64,000 nt of DNA from CAVPDA01 sp963702495 (GTDB lineage Bacteria; Pseudomonadota; Gammaproteobacteria; Burkholderiales; Rhodocyclaceae), in NCBI GenBank assembly GCA_963702495.1, contig CAVPDA010000014.1, positions 124,001 to 188,000 on the forward strand, given 5' to 3'. The first letter of the stretch is position 1, and each line of letters begins with the position of its first letter. The position numbers and the translations under genes are program-made. Under the pieces are notes generated by a model. It did not search any database, was not told the origin of the DNA, and saw nothing but the letters and a program-made list of their open reading frames with translations. This document shows, piece by piece, positions 56,201 through 64,000 of this stretch.

Positions 56201-57086
56201 AGTCAAGCCGCAGCCGGCAACCGACGTCGGTCCGGTGGACGAGGAGGAAATCAAGGAATTGCCGGGTCTGGATGTGGTGGCCGATTCCTTCAGTCTGCGC
56301 AGCAAGAAGCTCGGCCGGCTCGAACTCCAGGCCGTCAACCGCGGCAATCTCTGGCACATCGAAAAGCTGTCGATCCGCAATCCGGACGGCACCCTGGAGG
56401 CCGAGGGCCAGTGGCGGGCGGGCATCGGCTCGGGTGCCACCCAGCTCGATTTCAGGATCGATGCCGCGGACGTCGGTCTGCTTCTGGAACGGCTGGGCTA
56501 CGGCATGGGCGTGAAGCGCGGCACGGCCAAGTTGCAGGGCAAGGTGGCGTGGGCCGGTGCGCCGAGCGCCATCGACTATCCCAGCCTGGACGGCAGCCTG
56601 AGCCTGGAGGCGCACCGCGGTCAGTTCGCCAAGCTCGAACCCGGCGTCGGCCGTCTGTTGGGAGTGCTCAGCCTGCAGGCGCTGCCGCGGCGCATCTCCT
56701 TGGATTTCCGCGATGTGTTCAGCGAAGGGTTCGCCTTCGACAGCATTGCGGGTAGCATCGGCCTGCGGCGCGGCGTGATGGAAACGCAGAATCTCTCGAT
56801 CCAGGGACCGTCGGCCAAGGTGTTGATGACCGGTGACGTCAGCCTCGTGAGCGAGACGCAAAACCTGAAGGTGCGGGTGCAGCCCACCCTGTCGGAGACG
56901 GTCGCCATCGGCGCCGCCGTCGTCAATCCGGTGGTGGGACTGGCGGCCTACGTGGCGCAGAAGGTGCTGAAAGATCCGATCGAACAGATGTTCGCCTACG
57001 AGTACGGGGTGACGGGCACCTGGGCCGATCCCAAGGTGGAGAAGCTCGCTGTGCGGACACCGGTGCAGGCCAATCCGAATCAATGA
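53253..57086 (+). CDS. yhdP: YhdP-family AsmA-like protein
   Basis: 1277 residues, usual family length. One N-terminal TM helix (about 12-33) anchors a long periplasmic repeat-rich beta region, and the DUF3971/AsmA-like C-terminal part includes LEPGVGRLLGVLSLQALPRR and the final GTWADPKVEKL. In E. coli YhdP acts with TamB and YdbH in phospholipid transport to the outer membrane. The gene is in a common betaproteobacterial order before a nitrilase gene and tldD. The start is chosen for the basic N terminus just before the TM helix. Confidence 0.9.
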   Translation: MARGVPPGVWRTILGLTGVVYFGFAILVLVLRYGVLPHIDGYRGELERMLTDSLGLKVTIAAIGADWQGLNPRLALHGLQVLDAAGRPALSFDRVHAVVSWTSIPLLALRLDRLEINGPTLAMRREADGVLYVAGIRMNTEAEQGDVSDWILKQGHIVIRDATLQWHDIQRGAPPLELKHVHLRLDNGGSRHRFGLTAQPPAAMAAQIDVRGDFRGRNFDRLEAWEGEAYAELAYADLAVWRQWIDYPLELPQGSGALRLWVEVAEKSLTSVTADVAADNVQLRLQPELPLLDLAALNGRITVRLPRDGFEVGGRQLALATRDGVRVAPTDFNLSWRAVDAKAKGRGELTADGLDLDALAKLAAHLPLAAGTRQRLVELMPRGKLFDVTLGWSGTADTAESYAVRARFDQFGINPRAGMPGCAGISGSLEGDEKGGRITLASRGAALMLPEAFHEPRMELEQLNAQASWSVADGGLDVQLKSLSFENRDASGSAFGHYRTTGRDPGAIDLTARLTRGSADAVWRYLPRVIVPEVRDWLKHSIVGGRSDDTRLRLKGELKDFPFADSKLGLFRVSGRFAGATLRFAPGWPELTKIGGELLFEGKRMLITANQGAVYGASVSGATAEIADLGSSDPMLAIKGRAAGPTADFLRYVAVSPLADWIDHFTDAMRASGNGTLQLALQIPLARMDKSKAQGEYVFANNQIEVEPGAPPLSAASGRVQFSESTLAMRGVSATLFGSPMSLSAETRDGGVAISAQGSTGIAGLRQHFDLALFDHLSGSASWRGSVNIRRHKADVQFDSNLQGVSSSLPEPLNKTAGEVLPLHIERSTLQETAVMARETASRELIRVTLGSVVNATLSRRTANGRSAIERGMIGINETPQAAPQQGVLVTGTFKSLNLDAWRRLLRGGDGSAPPLPVTMVSLKAAELSAFGQQLTHFGLHAALSDDVWRGEVESRELAGDLTWRSQGKGRLQARLKQLSVVEVKPQPATDVGPVDEEEIKELPGLDVVADSFSLRSKKLGRLELQAVNRGNLWHIEKLSIRNPDGTLEAEGQWRAGIGSGATQLDFRIDAADVGLLLERLGYGMGVKRGTAKLQGKVAWAGAPSAIDYPSLDGSLSLEAHRGQFAKLEPGVGRLLGVLSLQALPRRISLDFRDVFSEGFAFDSIAGSIGLRRGVMETQNLSIQGPSAKVLMTGDVSLVSETQNLKVRVQPTLSETVAIGAAVVNPVVGLAAYVAQKVLKDPIEQMFAYEYGVTGTWADPKVEKLAVRTPVQANPNQ

Positions 57087-57145
57087 GCTGCGGCGGGAGT
57101 TGATTCCTGCGCGAACGCGCCCATAGTCACAGAGGAGGAGGGTGC

Positions 57146-57976
57146 ATGAGCGAACGGAGCGCATCAGGAGAAAGGCAGTTTCGCATCGCCGCGGTGCAGA
57201 TGGTGTCGGCGCCGGACGTGGCGACCAACCTCGTCACGGCGGAGTGCCTCATCGCCGACGCGGCGAAGCGGGGCGCCATGCTGGTCGTGCTGCCGGAATA
57301 CTTTCCCCTGGTCGGCATGAACGAGCGCGACAAGATCGCGCTGCGCGAGAAGGACGGCGCCGGGCCGATTCAGGACTTCCTGCAGGGCATGGCGGCGCAG
57401 CACCGCATCTGGCTCGTCGGCGGCTCCGTTCCCCTGGAAGCCACGGTCCCGGACAAGGTGCGCAATTCCTGCCTCGTGTACGACGACCGGGGCCGGCGCA
57501 TCGCCCGCTACGACAAGATCCACCTGTTCGGCTTCGAGCGCGGCACAGAGCGCTACGATGAGTCCGCCACCATCGAGGCGGGCGCGCAGGTGGTGACGTT
57601 TTCCTCGCCTCTGGGGCGGGTCGGGCTGTCGATCTGTTACGATATACGCTTCCCCGAGCTGTATCGGGGGATGGGCGAAGTGAACCTGATCTGCCTGCCG
57701 GCAGCTTTCACGCAGCCGACGGGCGAGGCGCATTGGGAACTGCTGGTGCGGACGCGGGCGGTGGAGAACCAGTGCTATCTGGTGGCGGCGGCACAGGGCG
57801 GTACCCATGCCAGCGGTCGCGTCACCTACGGCGACACGATGATCGTCGATCCCTGGGGCGTGGTGCAGGCCCGCCTGGCGAAAGGAGAGGGCGTGGTGAC
57901 CGCGGACGTCGATCTCGACCGGATCGAGTCGATACGCGCCAGCCTGCCCGCGCTGCGGCATCGCATCCTGATCTGA
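57146..57976 (+). CDS. Carbon-nitrogen hydrolase (Nit2/YafV-like)
   Basis: 276 residues. The catalytic triad is visible: Glu in VVLPEYFPLVG (about 50), Lys in ARYDKIHLFGFE (about 123) and Cys in LSICYDIRFPELYR (about 158). The family in this position of the genome is often an omega-amidase or deaminated-glutathione amidase. A GGAGGAGGG ribosome site precedes the ATG. It lies between yhdP and tldD on the same strand. Confidence 0.88.
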   Translation: MSERSASGERQFRIAAVQMVSAPDVATNLVTAECLIADAAKRGAMLVVLPEYFPLVGMNERDKIALREKDGAGPIQDFLQGMAAQHRIWLVGGSVPLEATVPDKVRNSCLVYDDRGRRIARYDKIHLFGFERGTERYDESATIEAGAQVVTFSSPLGRVGLSICYDIRFPELYRGMGEVNLICLPAAFTQPTGEAHWELLVRTRAVENQCYLVAAAQGGTHASGRVTYGDTMIVDPWGVVQARLAKGEGVVTADVDLDRIESIRASLPALRHRILI

Positions 57977-57990
57977 AGAGCACGTTTTCT

Positions 57991-58008
57991 GCGCCGCCGC
58001 GGCGGCGC
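57991..58008. repeat. 18-bp GC palindrome between nitrilase and tldD genes
   Basis: GCGCCGCCGCGGCGGCGC is a perfect palindrome 15 bp after the nitrilase stop. There is no T-run, so it is not a standard terminator. It could slow polymerase or be fortuitous in GC-rich DNA. Confidence 0.4.
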
Positions 58009-58026
58009 GAGGGCTCCTGAACCGAC

Positions 58027-59514
58027 ATGAACATCGCGAACGATCTGAAGCAATCCATGACCATGAGCGCCGACCCCATGGTCGAAGCCGAACGCTGCCT
58101 GCTGGCACCCTACGATCTGACTGCGCGCAAGCTGGAACAGGTGTTCGGCACCCTGTTCGGTCATCGCATCGATTACGGCGACCTCTATTTCCAGTATTCC
58201 CGTTCCGAGGGCTGGAGCCTGGAGGAGGGCATCGTCAAGTCGGGCAGCTTCAATATCGAGCAGGGCGTCGGCGTGCGCGCCATCTCCGGCGAGAAGACCG
58301 CCTTCGCCTATTCCGACGAGATCTCGCTGCCTGCCCTCAGGACGGCGGCGCAGGCGACCCGCGCCATCGCGACCCACGGCTCGGAACGGCTGATGCCGAT
58401 GCTGCGCGGCCAGAGCAACGCGGCCCGGCTCTATGCGCCGGCCGATCCGCTGGCCTCCCTCGACGACGCCGCCAAGGTGTGCCTGCTGGAGCGGCTGGAG
58501 CGCTTCGCCCGCGCCGAGGACAGCCGCGTGACGCAGGTGATGGCGCACCTCGTCGGCACCTACGAGGTGGTGCTGGTGGCGCGCTCCGACGGCTGCCTGG
58601 CGGCGGACATCCGACCGCTGACGCGGGTCTCGGTCACCGTCATCATGGAGGAGAAGGGCCGGCGCGAGCAGGGTTCGGGCGGCGGCGGCGGGCGCTTCGA
58701 CTACGCCTATTTCGCCGACGAGGTGCTGAAGGGTTACGCCCAGAACGCGGTGCATCAGGCGCGCGTCAATCTCGGCGCCAAGCCGGCGCCGGCGGGCGCC
58801 ATGACCGTCGTCCTCGGCTCGGGCTGGCCGGGCATCCTGCTGCATGAAGCGATCGGCCACGGGCTGGAAGGGGACTTCAACCGCAAGGGCAGTTCCGCCT
58901 TCTCCAACCGCATCGGCCAGCAGGTGGCGGCCAAGGGCGTCACCGTGGTCGATGACGGCACGCTGCCGAACCGGCGCGGTTCGCTGTCCATCGACGACGA
59001 GGGCAACCCGACGCGGCGCACGGTGCTGATCGAGGACGGCAGGCTGGTGGGCTACATGCAGGACTCCCTCAATGCCCGGCTCATGGGCGTGCCGGTGACC
59101 GGGAACGGCCGGCGCGAATCCTTCGCCCACCTGCCCCTGCCGCGCATGACCAACACCTACATGCTGAACGGCCCCGATGGCGGGCGCGACCCGCAGGAGA
59201 TCATCGCCTCGGTGAAGAAGGGGCTGTACGCCGCCAATTTCGGCGGTGGCCAGGTGGACATCACCAGCGGCAAGTTCGTGTTCTCCGCCGCCGAGGCCTA
59301 CCTGATCGAGAACGGCCGCATCACCAGCCCGGTGACGGGCGCCACCCTTATCGGCAACGGTCCGGACGTGCTCACCCGCGTCTCCCTGATCGGCAACGAC
59401 ATGGCGCTCGATCCGGGCGTGGGTACCTGCGGCAAGGAAGGCCAGAGCGTGCCGGTAGGCGTCGGCCAGCCGACCCTGCGCATCGACGGCCTCACCGTAG
59501 GCGGCACAGCGTAG
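58027..59514 (+). CDS. tldD: Metalloprotease TldD
   Basis: 495 residues. The zinc motif HEAIGHGLEGDF begins near residue 274, with the conserved downstream block GNGRRESFAHLPLPRMTNTYM and the C-terminal CGKEGQSVPVGVGQPTLRIDGL. TldD pairs with TldE (PmbA) to form a heterodimeric peptidase that degrades or matures peptides; pmbA is not in the window. The start at 58027 is chosen over the internal ATGs at 58057, 58063 and 58078 because it keeps the usual N-terminal length. Confidence 0.93.
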   Translation: MNIANDLKQSMTMSADPMVEAERCLLAPYDLTARKLEQVFGTLFGHRIDYGDLYFQYSRSEGWSLEEGIVKSGSFNIEQGVGVRAISGEKTAFAYSDEISLPALRTAAQATRAIATHGSERLMPMLRGQSNAARLYAPADPLASLDDAAKVCLLERLERFARAEDSRVTQVMAHLVGTYEVVLVARSDGCLAADIRPLTRVSVTVIMEEKGRREQGSGGGGGRFDYAYFADEVLKGYAQNAVHQARVNLGAKPAPAGAMTVVLGSGWPGILLHEAIGHGLEGDFNRKGSSAFSNRIGQQVAAKGVTVVDDGTLPNRRGSLSIDDEGNPTRRTVLIEDGRLVGYMQDSLNARLMGVPVTGNGRRESFAHLPLPRMTNTYMLNGPDGGRDPQEIIASVKKGLYAANFGGGQVDITSGKFVFSAAEAYLIENGRITSPVTGATLIGNGPDVLTRVSLIGNDMALDPGVGTCGKEGQSVPVGVGQPTLRIDGLTVGGTA

Positions 59515-59823
59515 CGCCGGGCGTCTCGGCCCCGTTCCCGGCGTACCGGACCGGATGCGTCGAGTCGGGCCGGCACGGATGACACGGGCTCGGGGCGAGC
59601 CGGCGCCGCGGTCGCGACGATGTCGCGGCACGGCAGAGAACGGCAGGCGGGGAGCATGTCATGCGGCCGGCATCGCCCGAGCCATGGTTGACTATCGTTT
59701 CGCCCGCACTACACTAGGCTATCGCGTGACACTGCCGTTCGAATATTCAGCGCCGACTATTGAGCGATTTCCGAAATCGCTCAATAATCTTGGTTAACCA
59801 GCCATTTCAGGAGCGCCCATTCC
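59515..59823. other. Intergenic region before pckG
   Basis: 309 bases without a supported gene. The first 180 are GC-rich and featureless to the eye. The last 70 become AT-richer and hold the palindrome at 59759-59785 and a possible promoter around TACACTAGGCT (about 59710). A GGAG ribosome site lies at about 59811-59814. Confidence 0.5.
59759..59785. promoter_or_regulatory. Perfect 12-bp inverted repeat upstream of pckG
   Basis: ATTGAGCGATTT at 59759-59770 and its exact complement AAATCGCTCAAT at 59774-59785 are separated by CCG. It ends 38 bp before the pckG ATG, and no T-run follows, so it reads as an operator for a dimeric regulator. A second partial ATT-rich half lies just upstream (GAATATTC at about 59741-59748, itself palindromic). 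Confidence 0.65.
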
Positions 59824-61692
59824 ATGAGCCAAGCCATCTCTGATACCGTTGCCCTAGCTGCCCCCGACTACGTGCGCCATGCCGGGCTCAAAGCCTGGGT
59901 GGCCAAGATCGCCTCCCTGACGCTGCCCAAGGATGTGCATTGGTGCGACGGCTCGGAGGAGGAATACCGGCGCCTGTGCGACGAGATGGTCGCGTCCGGT
60001 ACCTTTATCCGACTCGATCCGGCCAAGCGTCCGGATTCCTACCTGGCGCGGTCCCATCCCTCCGACGTCGCCCGGGTCGAAGACCGCACCTACATCTGTG
60101 CCGAGAAGAAGGAGGATGCCGGCCCCACCAACAATTGGGCGCCGCCCGAGGAAATGCGCGCCACGCTCAAGGATCTGTTCGCCGGCAGCATGCGCGGGCG
60201 GACGATGTATGTGATTCCTTTCAGCATGGGACCCATCGGCAGTCCCATCGCCCAAATCGGCATCGAGATCACCGACTCGCCCTACGTCGTCACCAATATG
60301 AAGATCATGACGCGCATGGGGCGCAAGGTCATCGATGCCCTTGGCAGCGACGGCTTTTTCATCCCCTGCGTGCATTCGGTGGGCGCCCCCCTGGCAGCGG
60401 GCCAGAAGGACGTCCCGTGGCCGTGCGAACCGGATATCAGCCGCAAGCACATCGTACATTTCCCCGAGACCCGGGAAATCTGGTCCTACGGTTCGGGCTA
60501 CGGCGGCAACGCCCTGCTCGGCAAGAAGTGCCTGGCCCTGCGCATCGCCTCGGTGATGGCGCGTGACCAGGGATGGCTGGCCGAGCACATGCTCATCCTC
60601 GGGCTCGAGTCGCCGAAGGGCGGCAAGACCTATGTCGCAGCGGCCTTCCCCAGCGCCTGCGGCAAGACCAACCTGGCCATGATCGTCCCGCCCAAGGGCT
60701 TCGATAACTGGAAGCCTCTCACCGTGGGCGACGACATCGCCTGGATCAAGCCGGCTGCCGACGGTACGCTGCGCGCCATCAACCCCGAGGCCGGTTTCTT
60801 CGGTGTGGCACCGGGAACCTCCTACGATTCCAATCCCATGGCGATGGAGGCGATCAAGTCCAATTCCATCTTCACCAACGTCGTGCTCACCGACGATGGC
60901 GACGTGTGGTGGGAAGGCATGGGACCGGCGCCGGCCCACGGCATCGACTGGCAGGGCAACGATTGGACGCCGGACGCCGGCAGGGCGGGGGCGCACCCGA
61001 ACGCCCGTTTCACCGCCCCCGCGTCGCAGTGCCCCACCATCGACCCCGCCTGGGAGGATCCCGCGGGCGTGCCGATCTCGGCCTTCATCTTCGGCGGCCG
61101 GCTGTCCAAGACCTTTCCCCTGGTGTATGAGTCCTTCGACTGGAACCACGGCGTGTTCATGGCGGCCACGATGGGCTCGGAGGCCACGGCCGCGGCCATC
61201 GGCCAGGCGGCCATCCGCCGCGATCCGTTCGCCATGCTGCCGTTTGCCGGCTACAACATGGCCGATTATTGGGGTCACTGGCTGAACATGGGCAAGAGGT
61301 CCGACCTCAAGCTGCCCAAGATCTTCCGCACCAACTGGTTCCGCAAGGACGAAAACGGGAAGTTCGTCTGGCCGGGTTACGGGCAGAACATGCGGGTCAT
61401 CAAATGGATCGTGGACCGCGTCACCGGCCAAGTCGGCGCGGTGCAGAGCCCGTTCGGGCTGATGCCGCGCTACGAGGATCTGGACTGGGGCGGGCTGAAT
61501 TTCTCCAAGCTGCAGTACCAGCAGATCATGGACATCAACCGCTCCGGCCTGTTGAGCGAGATCGACGAGATCAAGGACTTCTTCGCCAAGTTCGGTGCGC
61601 AACTGCCGCCGGATCTCGAACAGCAGCGGCAGGCCTTCGCGCAGCGCGCTCAGACGGCGCCGGAGGTGTGGAGCATCGCCGACGCCGCGTAG
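59824..61692 (+). CDS. pckG: Phosphoenolpyruvate carboxykinase (GTP)
   Basis: 622 residues, full length. P-loop/kinase-1 FPSACGKTNLAMI near 275-287, the PEPCK-specific loop FGSGYGGNALLGKK (about 222-235) and the guanine-site region FPLVYESFDWNHGVF with later FRKDENGKFVWPGYGQNMRV identify the GTP-dependent class. It interconverts oxaloacetate and PEP: gluconeogenesis forward, or CO2-fixing entry to fumarate and succinate in reverse, the latter relevant to organisms with fumarate reductase. Single-gene unit behind a palindromic operator. Confidence 0.95.
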   Translation: MSQAISDTVALAAPDYVRHAGLKAWVAKIASLTLPKDVHWCDGSEEEYRRLCDEMVASGTFIRLDPAKRPDSYLARSHPSDVARVEDRTYICAEKKEDAGPTNNWAPPEEMRATLKDLFAGSMRGRTMYVIPFSMGPIGSPIAQIGIEITDSPYVVTNMKIMTRMGRKVIDALGSDGFFIPCVHSVGAPLAAGQKDVPWPCEPDISRKHIVHFPETREIWSYGSGYGGNALLGKKCLALRIASVMARDQGWLAEHMLILGLESPKGGKTYVAAAFPSACGKTNLAMIVPPKGFDNWKPLTVGDDIAWIKPAADGTLRAINPEAGFFGVAPGTSYDSNPMAMEAIKSNSIFTNVVLTDDGDVWWEGMGPAPAHGIDWQGNDWTPDAGRAGAHPNARFTAPASQCPTIDPAWEDPAGVPISAFIFGGRLSKTFPLVYESFDWNHGVFMAATMGSEATAAAIGQAAIRRDPFAMLPFAGYNMADYWGHWLNMGKRSDLKLPKIFRTNWFRKDENGKFVWPGYGQNMRVIKWIVDRVTGQVGAVQSPFGLMPRYEDLDWGGLNFSKLQYQQIMDINRSGLLSEIDEIKDFFAKFGAQLPPDLEQQRQAFAQRAQTAPEVWSIADAA

Positions 61693-61916
61693 GGGAGCTC
61701 TGCGTAACCGGTCGTGCCCGAACACGCGCAGGAATCGAGGGCAGACGACGACGCCGCATCGCCGGGACGCCGGGGCAGATTGCCTCGAATCCGGCGGCAC
61801 GAAGCGCACGATCCAGGGTTTTCCGGTCCTGACCGGTCGCCGGCGGGCGCGGTCCGGGCCTGCCCGCCGCTGTCCGCCCCGCGCTGCGGATAGCGCGCCG
61901 TTGACGCGCCCCAGGC

Positions 61917-64000
61917 ATGACAGCTGACATGGCCGGCACGGACGATGACGTCCTGCAATTGACGGACGCGCTGGAGAAGCGCGGCATGGCCAGGGCCTGC
62001 GCAGCGCAGGTCGTCGCCGATATCCGGCACAACAAGGTCAGGCTGATCTATTGGAACGAGGCGGACAAGGAACGGATCGTCCTGCAGGCGTACGAACTGG
62101 CCCGGGCGAGATCCGCGCTGCAGCAGGCCTTGGCCAGGGATCCGGGTGCCGACGGTCAGGAAGTCATTCACCGATGCATCTGCGACATCGATGAACATTT
62201 CCGTACGCATCACTGGCCGAGCGCCATTGCAGAGGACGATCCGGTACTGCTGAAGGAGTTGTGGCACCGGCAGCAGAACAGGATCGTCGCGGCCAGGCAG
62301 ATCCCCGAAGACGGCACCCGCGCCGCCCGCATAGCGGACCTGGCCAGCGAGGGCAACCGCATTCTTCGCACGCTTCTGGGACTTCCCGCCACTGTCTCCG
62401 CCCAGGCAGAGACCGAGCCGGTGACGACGCACGATCTGGTCGCTGCGCTTCAGACCGGAACGGACAGGCTCGTCGCCAAGGTCGCCGAAGAAGAACTCGG
62501 GGCGCGTTATCCCACGGCATACGGCTTCCTTGCCGCCCTTTATGGATGCCGGATTACCGCCAGACTCAACCGCATAATCGAATTGAGGCGGATGAGCAGC
62601 CGGGGATTTTCCCAATCCCCGACCCAGAATCGCCAGGCATTGACGGCGCTGATCGCGAACCTCGGCATCGCCCGCGACGCACTGGGGCAACAGCGTTTCA
62701 GCAGCATGACCGGATCCTGGGATGCGCTGGCCAAGGTGCGACTGGTGGCGGTCGCCGACCTGCATGCCGGCGGCGTCCGTCTCGGCGGCTATCATCTGGC
62801 ATATCCCGCGCAATATTCCGGCGCCACGATGCCGCCGTGGATGGAGAACACCAGTGCGGGGGAATTGAAGGTCGAGGGATCCGGCGACCTCGGAACCTAC
62901 CTGTTGCTGTCCGATTTCGTGAACGACGCCCGCCCTGAAGATGGAGCCAGGGACAGGCTGCGCGCGCAATACCTCGAATACCAGAACACGCTGATCAAAC
63001 CCAATTACGACGCCCTGCGGTTAATCGTCGCCCATTGCGACAAGATGACCAAGCTGACGGCGCAGACCATCGTTTCGCTTACCGGCCAGATGGTCGAGGC
63101 GTATCGGCGAGTTGCGACCCGTGCGGAGGGCGATTCGGCGCGTGACCGCTACGACGCGCTGGAGCAGGAACTCGACAGCCTCTGGAATGACCTGACGCAG
63201 CACGACGAATTGCCGGTTCCCGTACGCGACAGGATTACGCGCTTGAGGGAATCGCCCCTCGCCGAGATGGACAGCGTTCACTCGCTGATACGCTTCCTGC
63301 ATGAAAGGGGCAACCGGGCGCTGGAAAGGCAGATGACGGCCGCGCGCGCGGACGCGACCATCAGCGTCGGTCGCATCGGCGGGCAGCGGGTCGAGGACAT
63401 CCAGGTCGCCAGACTGGACGATGGACCGATCATCGCCAACGGCCTGATCCGCCATCGCGCGGTTGCGGCGATCGTGCGCGCCGCGCAGTGGCTGCGTGCT
63501 CCCATTCCCGGCACCTTCGTCCTGATCGGCAATCACGTCACCTACAGCGTAAAGCTGGGGGAACATCGGGTAGAGCTGTCCGCCAATATCGAGCGCCCGG
63601 ACAACGAGGGATTCATTCGGCTGCAGTGCTATCAGGGCGGGGTCGAGCTCGGCCAGCAATTGCGAGCGTCATTCCTCGCGCGAGTCCTGAGAGACGGGGG
63701 GATGACGGTCACGTGCGACCAGGACGGGCTGGTGGATGCACTGCTGATTGGAGTCCTCGACAAGGACCACGGTGCACGGACCGATTTCCAGATCGAACAG
63801 GCACTGATCCTGGTCTTGCGCCTGATCTGGTCTCTGCGCGATCTGGACTACGCCATGGCGTACCTTTTTTCGCGGGAGGTTCTACCGGGCGCTGGTGCCG
63901 ACAAGGTAACGGCCGGCCAGATCGACAACTTCGCCTCGTTGATTGCGCGCATGTTTCTCGTCGAGGGAACCCTTCCGTTCTCCTATCGCGGCGAGGGCAT
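61917..64000 (+). CDS. Large unrecognised protein, 5' part (runs off window)
   Basis: Open from ATG 61917 (or 61929) to the window edge: at least 694 codons without a stop. No signal peptide, no TM helix and no P-loop or obvious metal motif. The first ~470 residues are mostly helical with many basic and acidic residues (VLQAYELARARSALQQALAR; MTKLTAQTIVSLTGQMVEAY). From about 480 to 640 there is a more beta-like part (TISVGRIGGQ; VTYSVKLGEHRVELS; RLQCYQGGVELGQQL). Codon use is a little less GC-extreme than its neighbours. It lies after pckG, but nothing shows a functional link. Family cannot be judged without the C terminus. Confidence 0.7.
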   Translation, partial: MTADMAGTDDDVLQLTDALEKRGMARACAAQVVADIRHNKVRLIYWNEADKERIVLQAYELARARSALQQALARDPGADGQEVIHRCICDIDEHFRTHHWPSAIAEDDPVLLKELWHRQQNRIVAARQIPEDGTRAARIADLASEGNRILRTLLGLPATVSAQAETEPVTTHDLVAALQTGTDRLVAKVAEEELGARYPTAYGFLAALYGCRITARLNRIIELRRMSSRGFSQSPTQNRQALTALIANLGIARDALGQQRFSSMTGSWDALAKVRLVAVADLHAGGVRLGGYHLAYPAQYSGATMPPWMENTSAGELKVEGSGDLGTYLLLSDFVNDARPEDGARDRLRAQYLEYQNTLIKPNYDALRLIVAHCDKMTKLTAQTIVSLTGQMVEAYRRVATRAEGDSARDRYDALEQELDSLWNDLTQHDELPVPVRDRITRLRESPLAEMDSVHSLIRFLHERGNRALERQMTAARADATISVGRIGGQRVEDIQVARLDDGPIIANGLIRHRAVAAIVRAAQWLRAPIPGTFVLIGNHVTYSVKLGEHRVELSANIERPDNEGFIRLQCYQGGVELGQQLRASFLARVLRDGGMTVTCDQDGLVDALLIGVLDKDHGARTDFQIEQALILVLRLIWSLRDLDYAMAYLFSREVLPGAGADKVTAGQIDNFASLIARMFLVEGTLPFSYRGEG

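Noticed and set aside
57991..58008. GC palindrome as terminator between the nitrilase and tldD genes
   Set aside because: No T-run follows and the genes are close and co-directional.
59759..59785. Palindrome before pckG as the terminator of tldD
   Set aside because: It is 245 bp beyond the tldD stop, has no T-run and lies at promoter distance from pckG.

Overview
The window is high-GC, densely coded bacterial chromosome and looks betaproteobacterial, most likely Rhodocyclales or a close relative. That placement is inferred from gene content and order: glnE, yhdP, a nitrilase and tldD in a block, GTP-dependent PEP carboxykinase, the SHP/DHC/cytochrome b561 cluster, and rhodoquinone-type RquA. 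No rRNA, tRNA, CRISPR array, prophage or intact insertion sequence was seen. About 56 genes are supported. Four of them (mot1, spy-like, dsbB, lipase) are broken by apparent single-base frameshifts.

Layout. 1-4494: end of an upstream gene, then a three-gene MacB/FtsX-type ABC export system (ATPase, permease, HlyD-type adaptor). 4748-7085: rquA, then the shp-dhc-cytochrome b561 cluster behind a PmrA/QseB-like direct repeat. 7149-7849: a tandem array in which the 3' end of a molybdate-transporter gene alternates with a 95-bp inverted-repeat element; the transporter gene itself (to 8922) is a pseudogene. 9113-10450: CorC/HlyC-type CBS protein. 10565-14078: a Wolinella-type dihaem quinol:fumarate reductase operon frdCAB behind an FNR-like box; with RquA this suggests rhodoquinol-dependent fumarate respiration. 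14954-17749: a Spy/CpxP-like gene divergent from an OmpR/EnvZ-type two-component system around a long palindrome. 17867-22782: a GlcG/HbpS-like protein (second FNR-like box), cytochrome P460, modABC, a glutathione transferase and a CbiX-like protein.

22910-28962: a probable sulfide-linked cluster (RND adaptor, sulfide:quinone oxidoreductase, RND permease, DUF2892 protein) behind an AT-rich palindrome. 29079-39440: nitrate assimilation, with an ANTAR antiterminator, nrtABD-type transporter, nirBD and nasA. The nrt leader carries a readable NtrC-like site, a sigma-54 promoter, two ANTAR-type hexaloop hairpins and a terminator; nasA has its own sigma-54/NtrC-like promoter. modABC would supply the molybdenum for NasA. 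dsbB lies between nirD and nasA.

39625-50332: lipase, hybrid sensor kinase, two tandem beta-hydroxyacid dehydrogenases, a LEA14-like lipoprotein, then a methylthioribose-phosphate group (class II aldolase, LysM protein, mtnA), an intradiol dioxygenase and a methionine-type aminotransferase with a downstream gene of unknown function. 50347-61692: glnE, yhdP, nitrilase, tldD and pckG, the last behind a perfect palindrome. 61917-64000: the first part of a large unrecognised protein that runs off the window. A dispersed family of short repeats ending in GTAGGGCGG/CCGCCCTAC lies at gene ends and in gaps, and supplies the stop codon of two genes.
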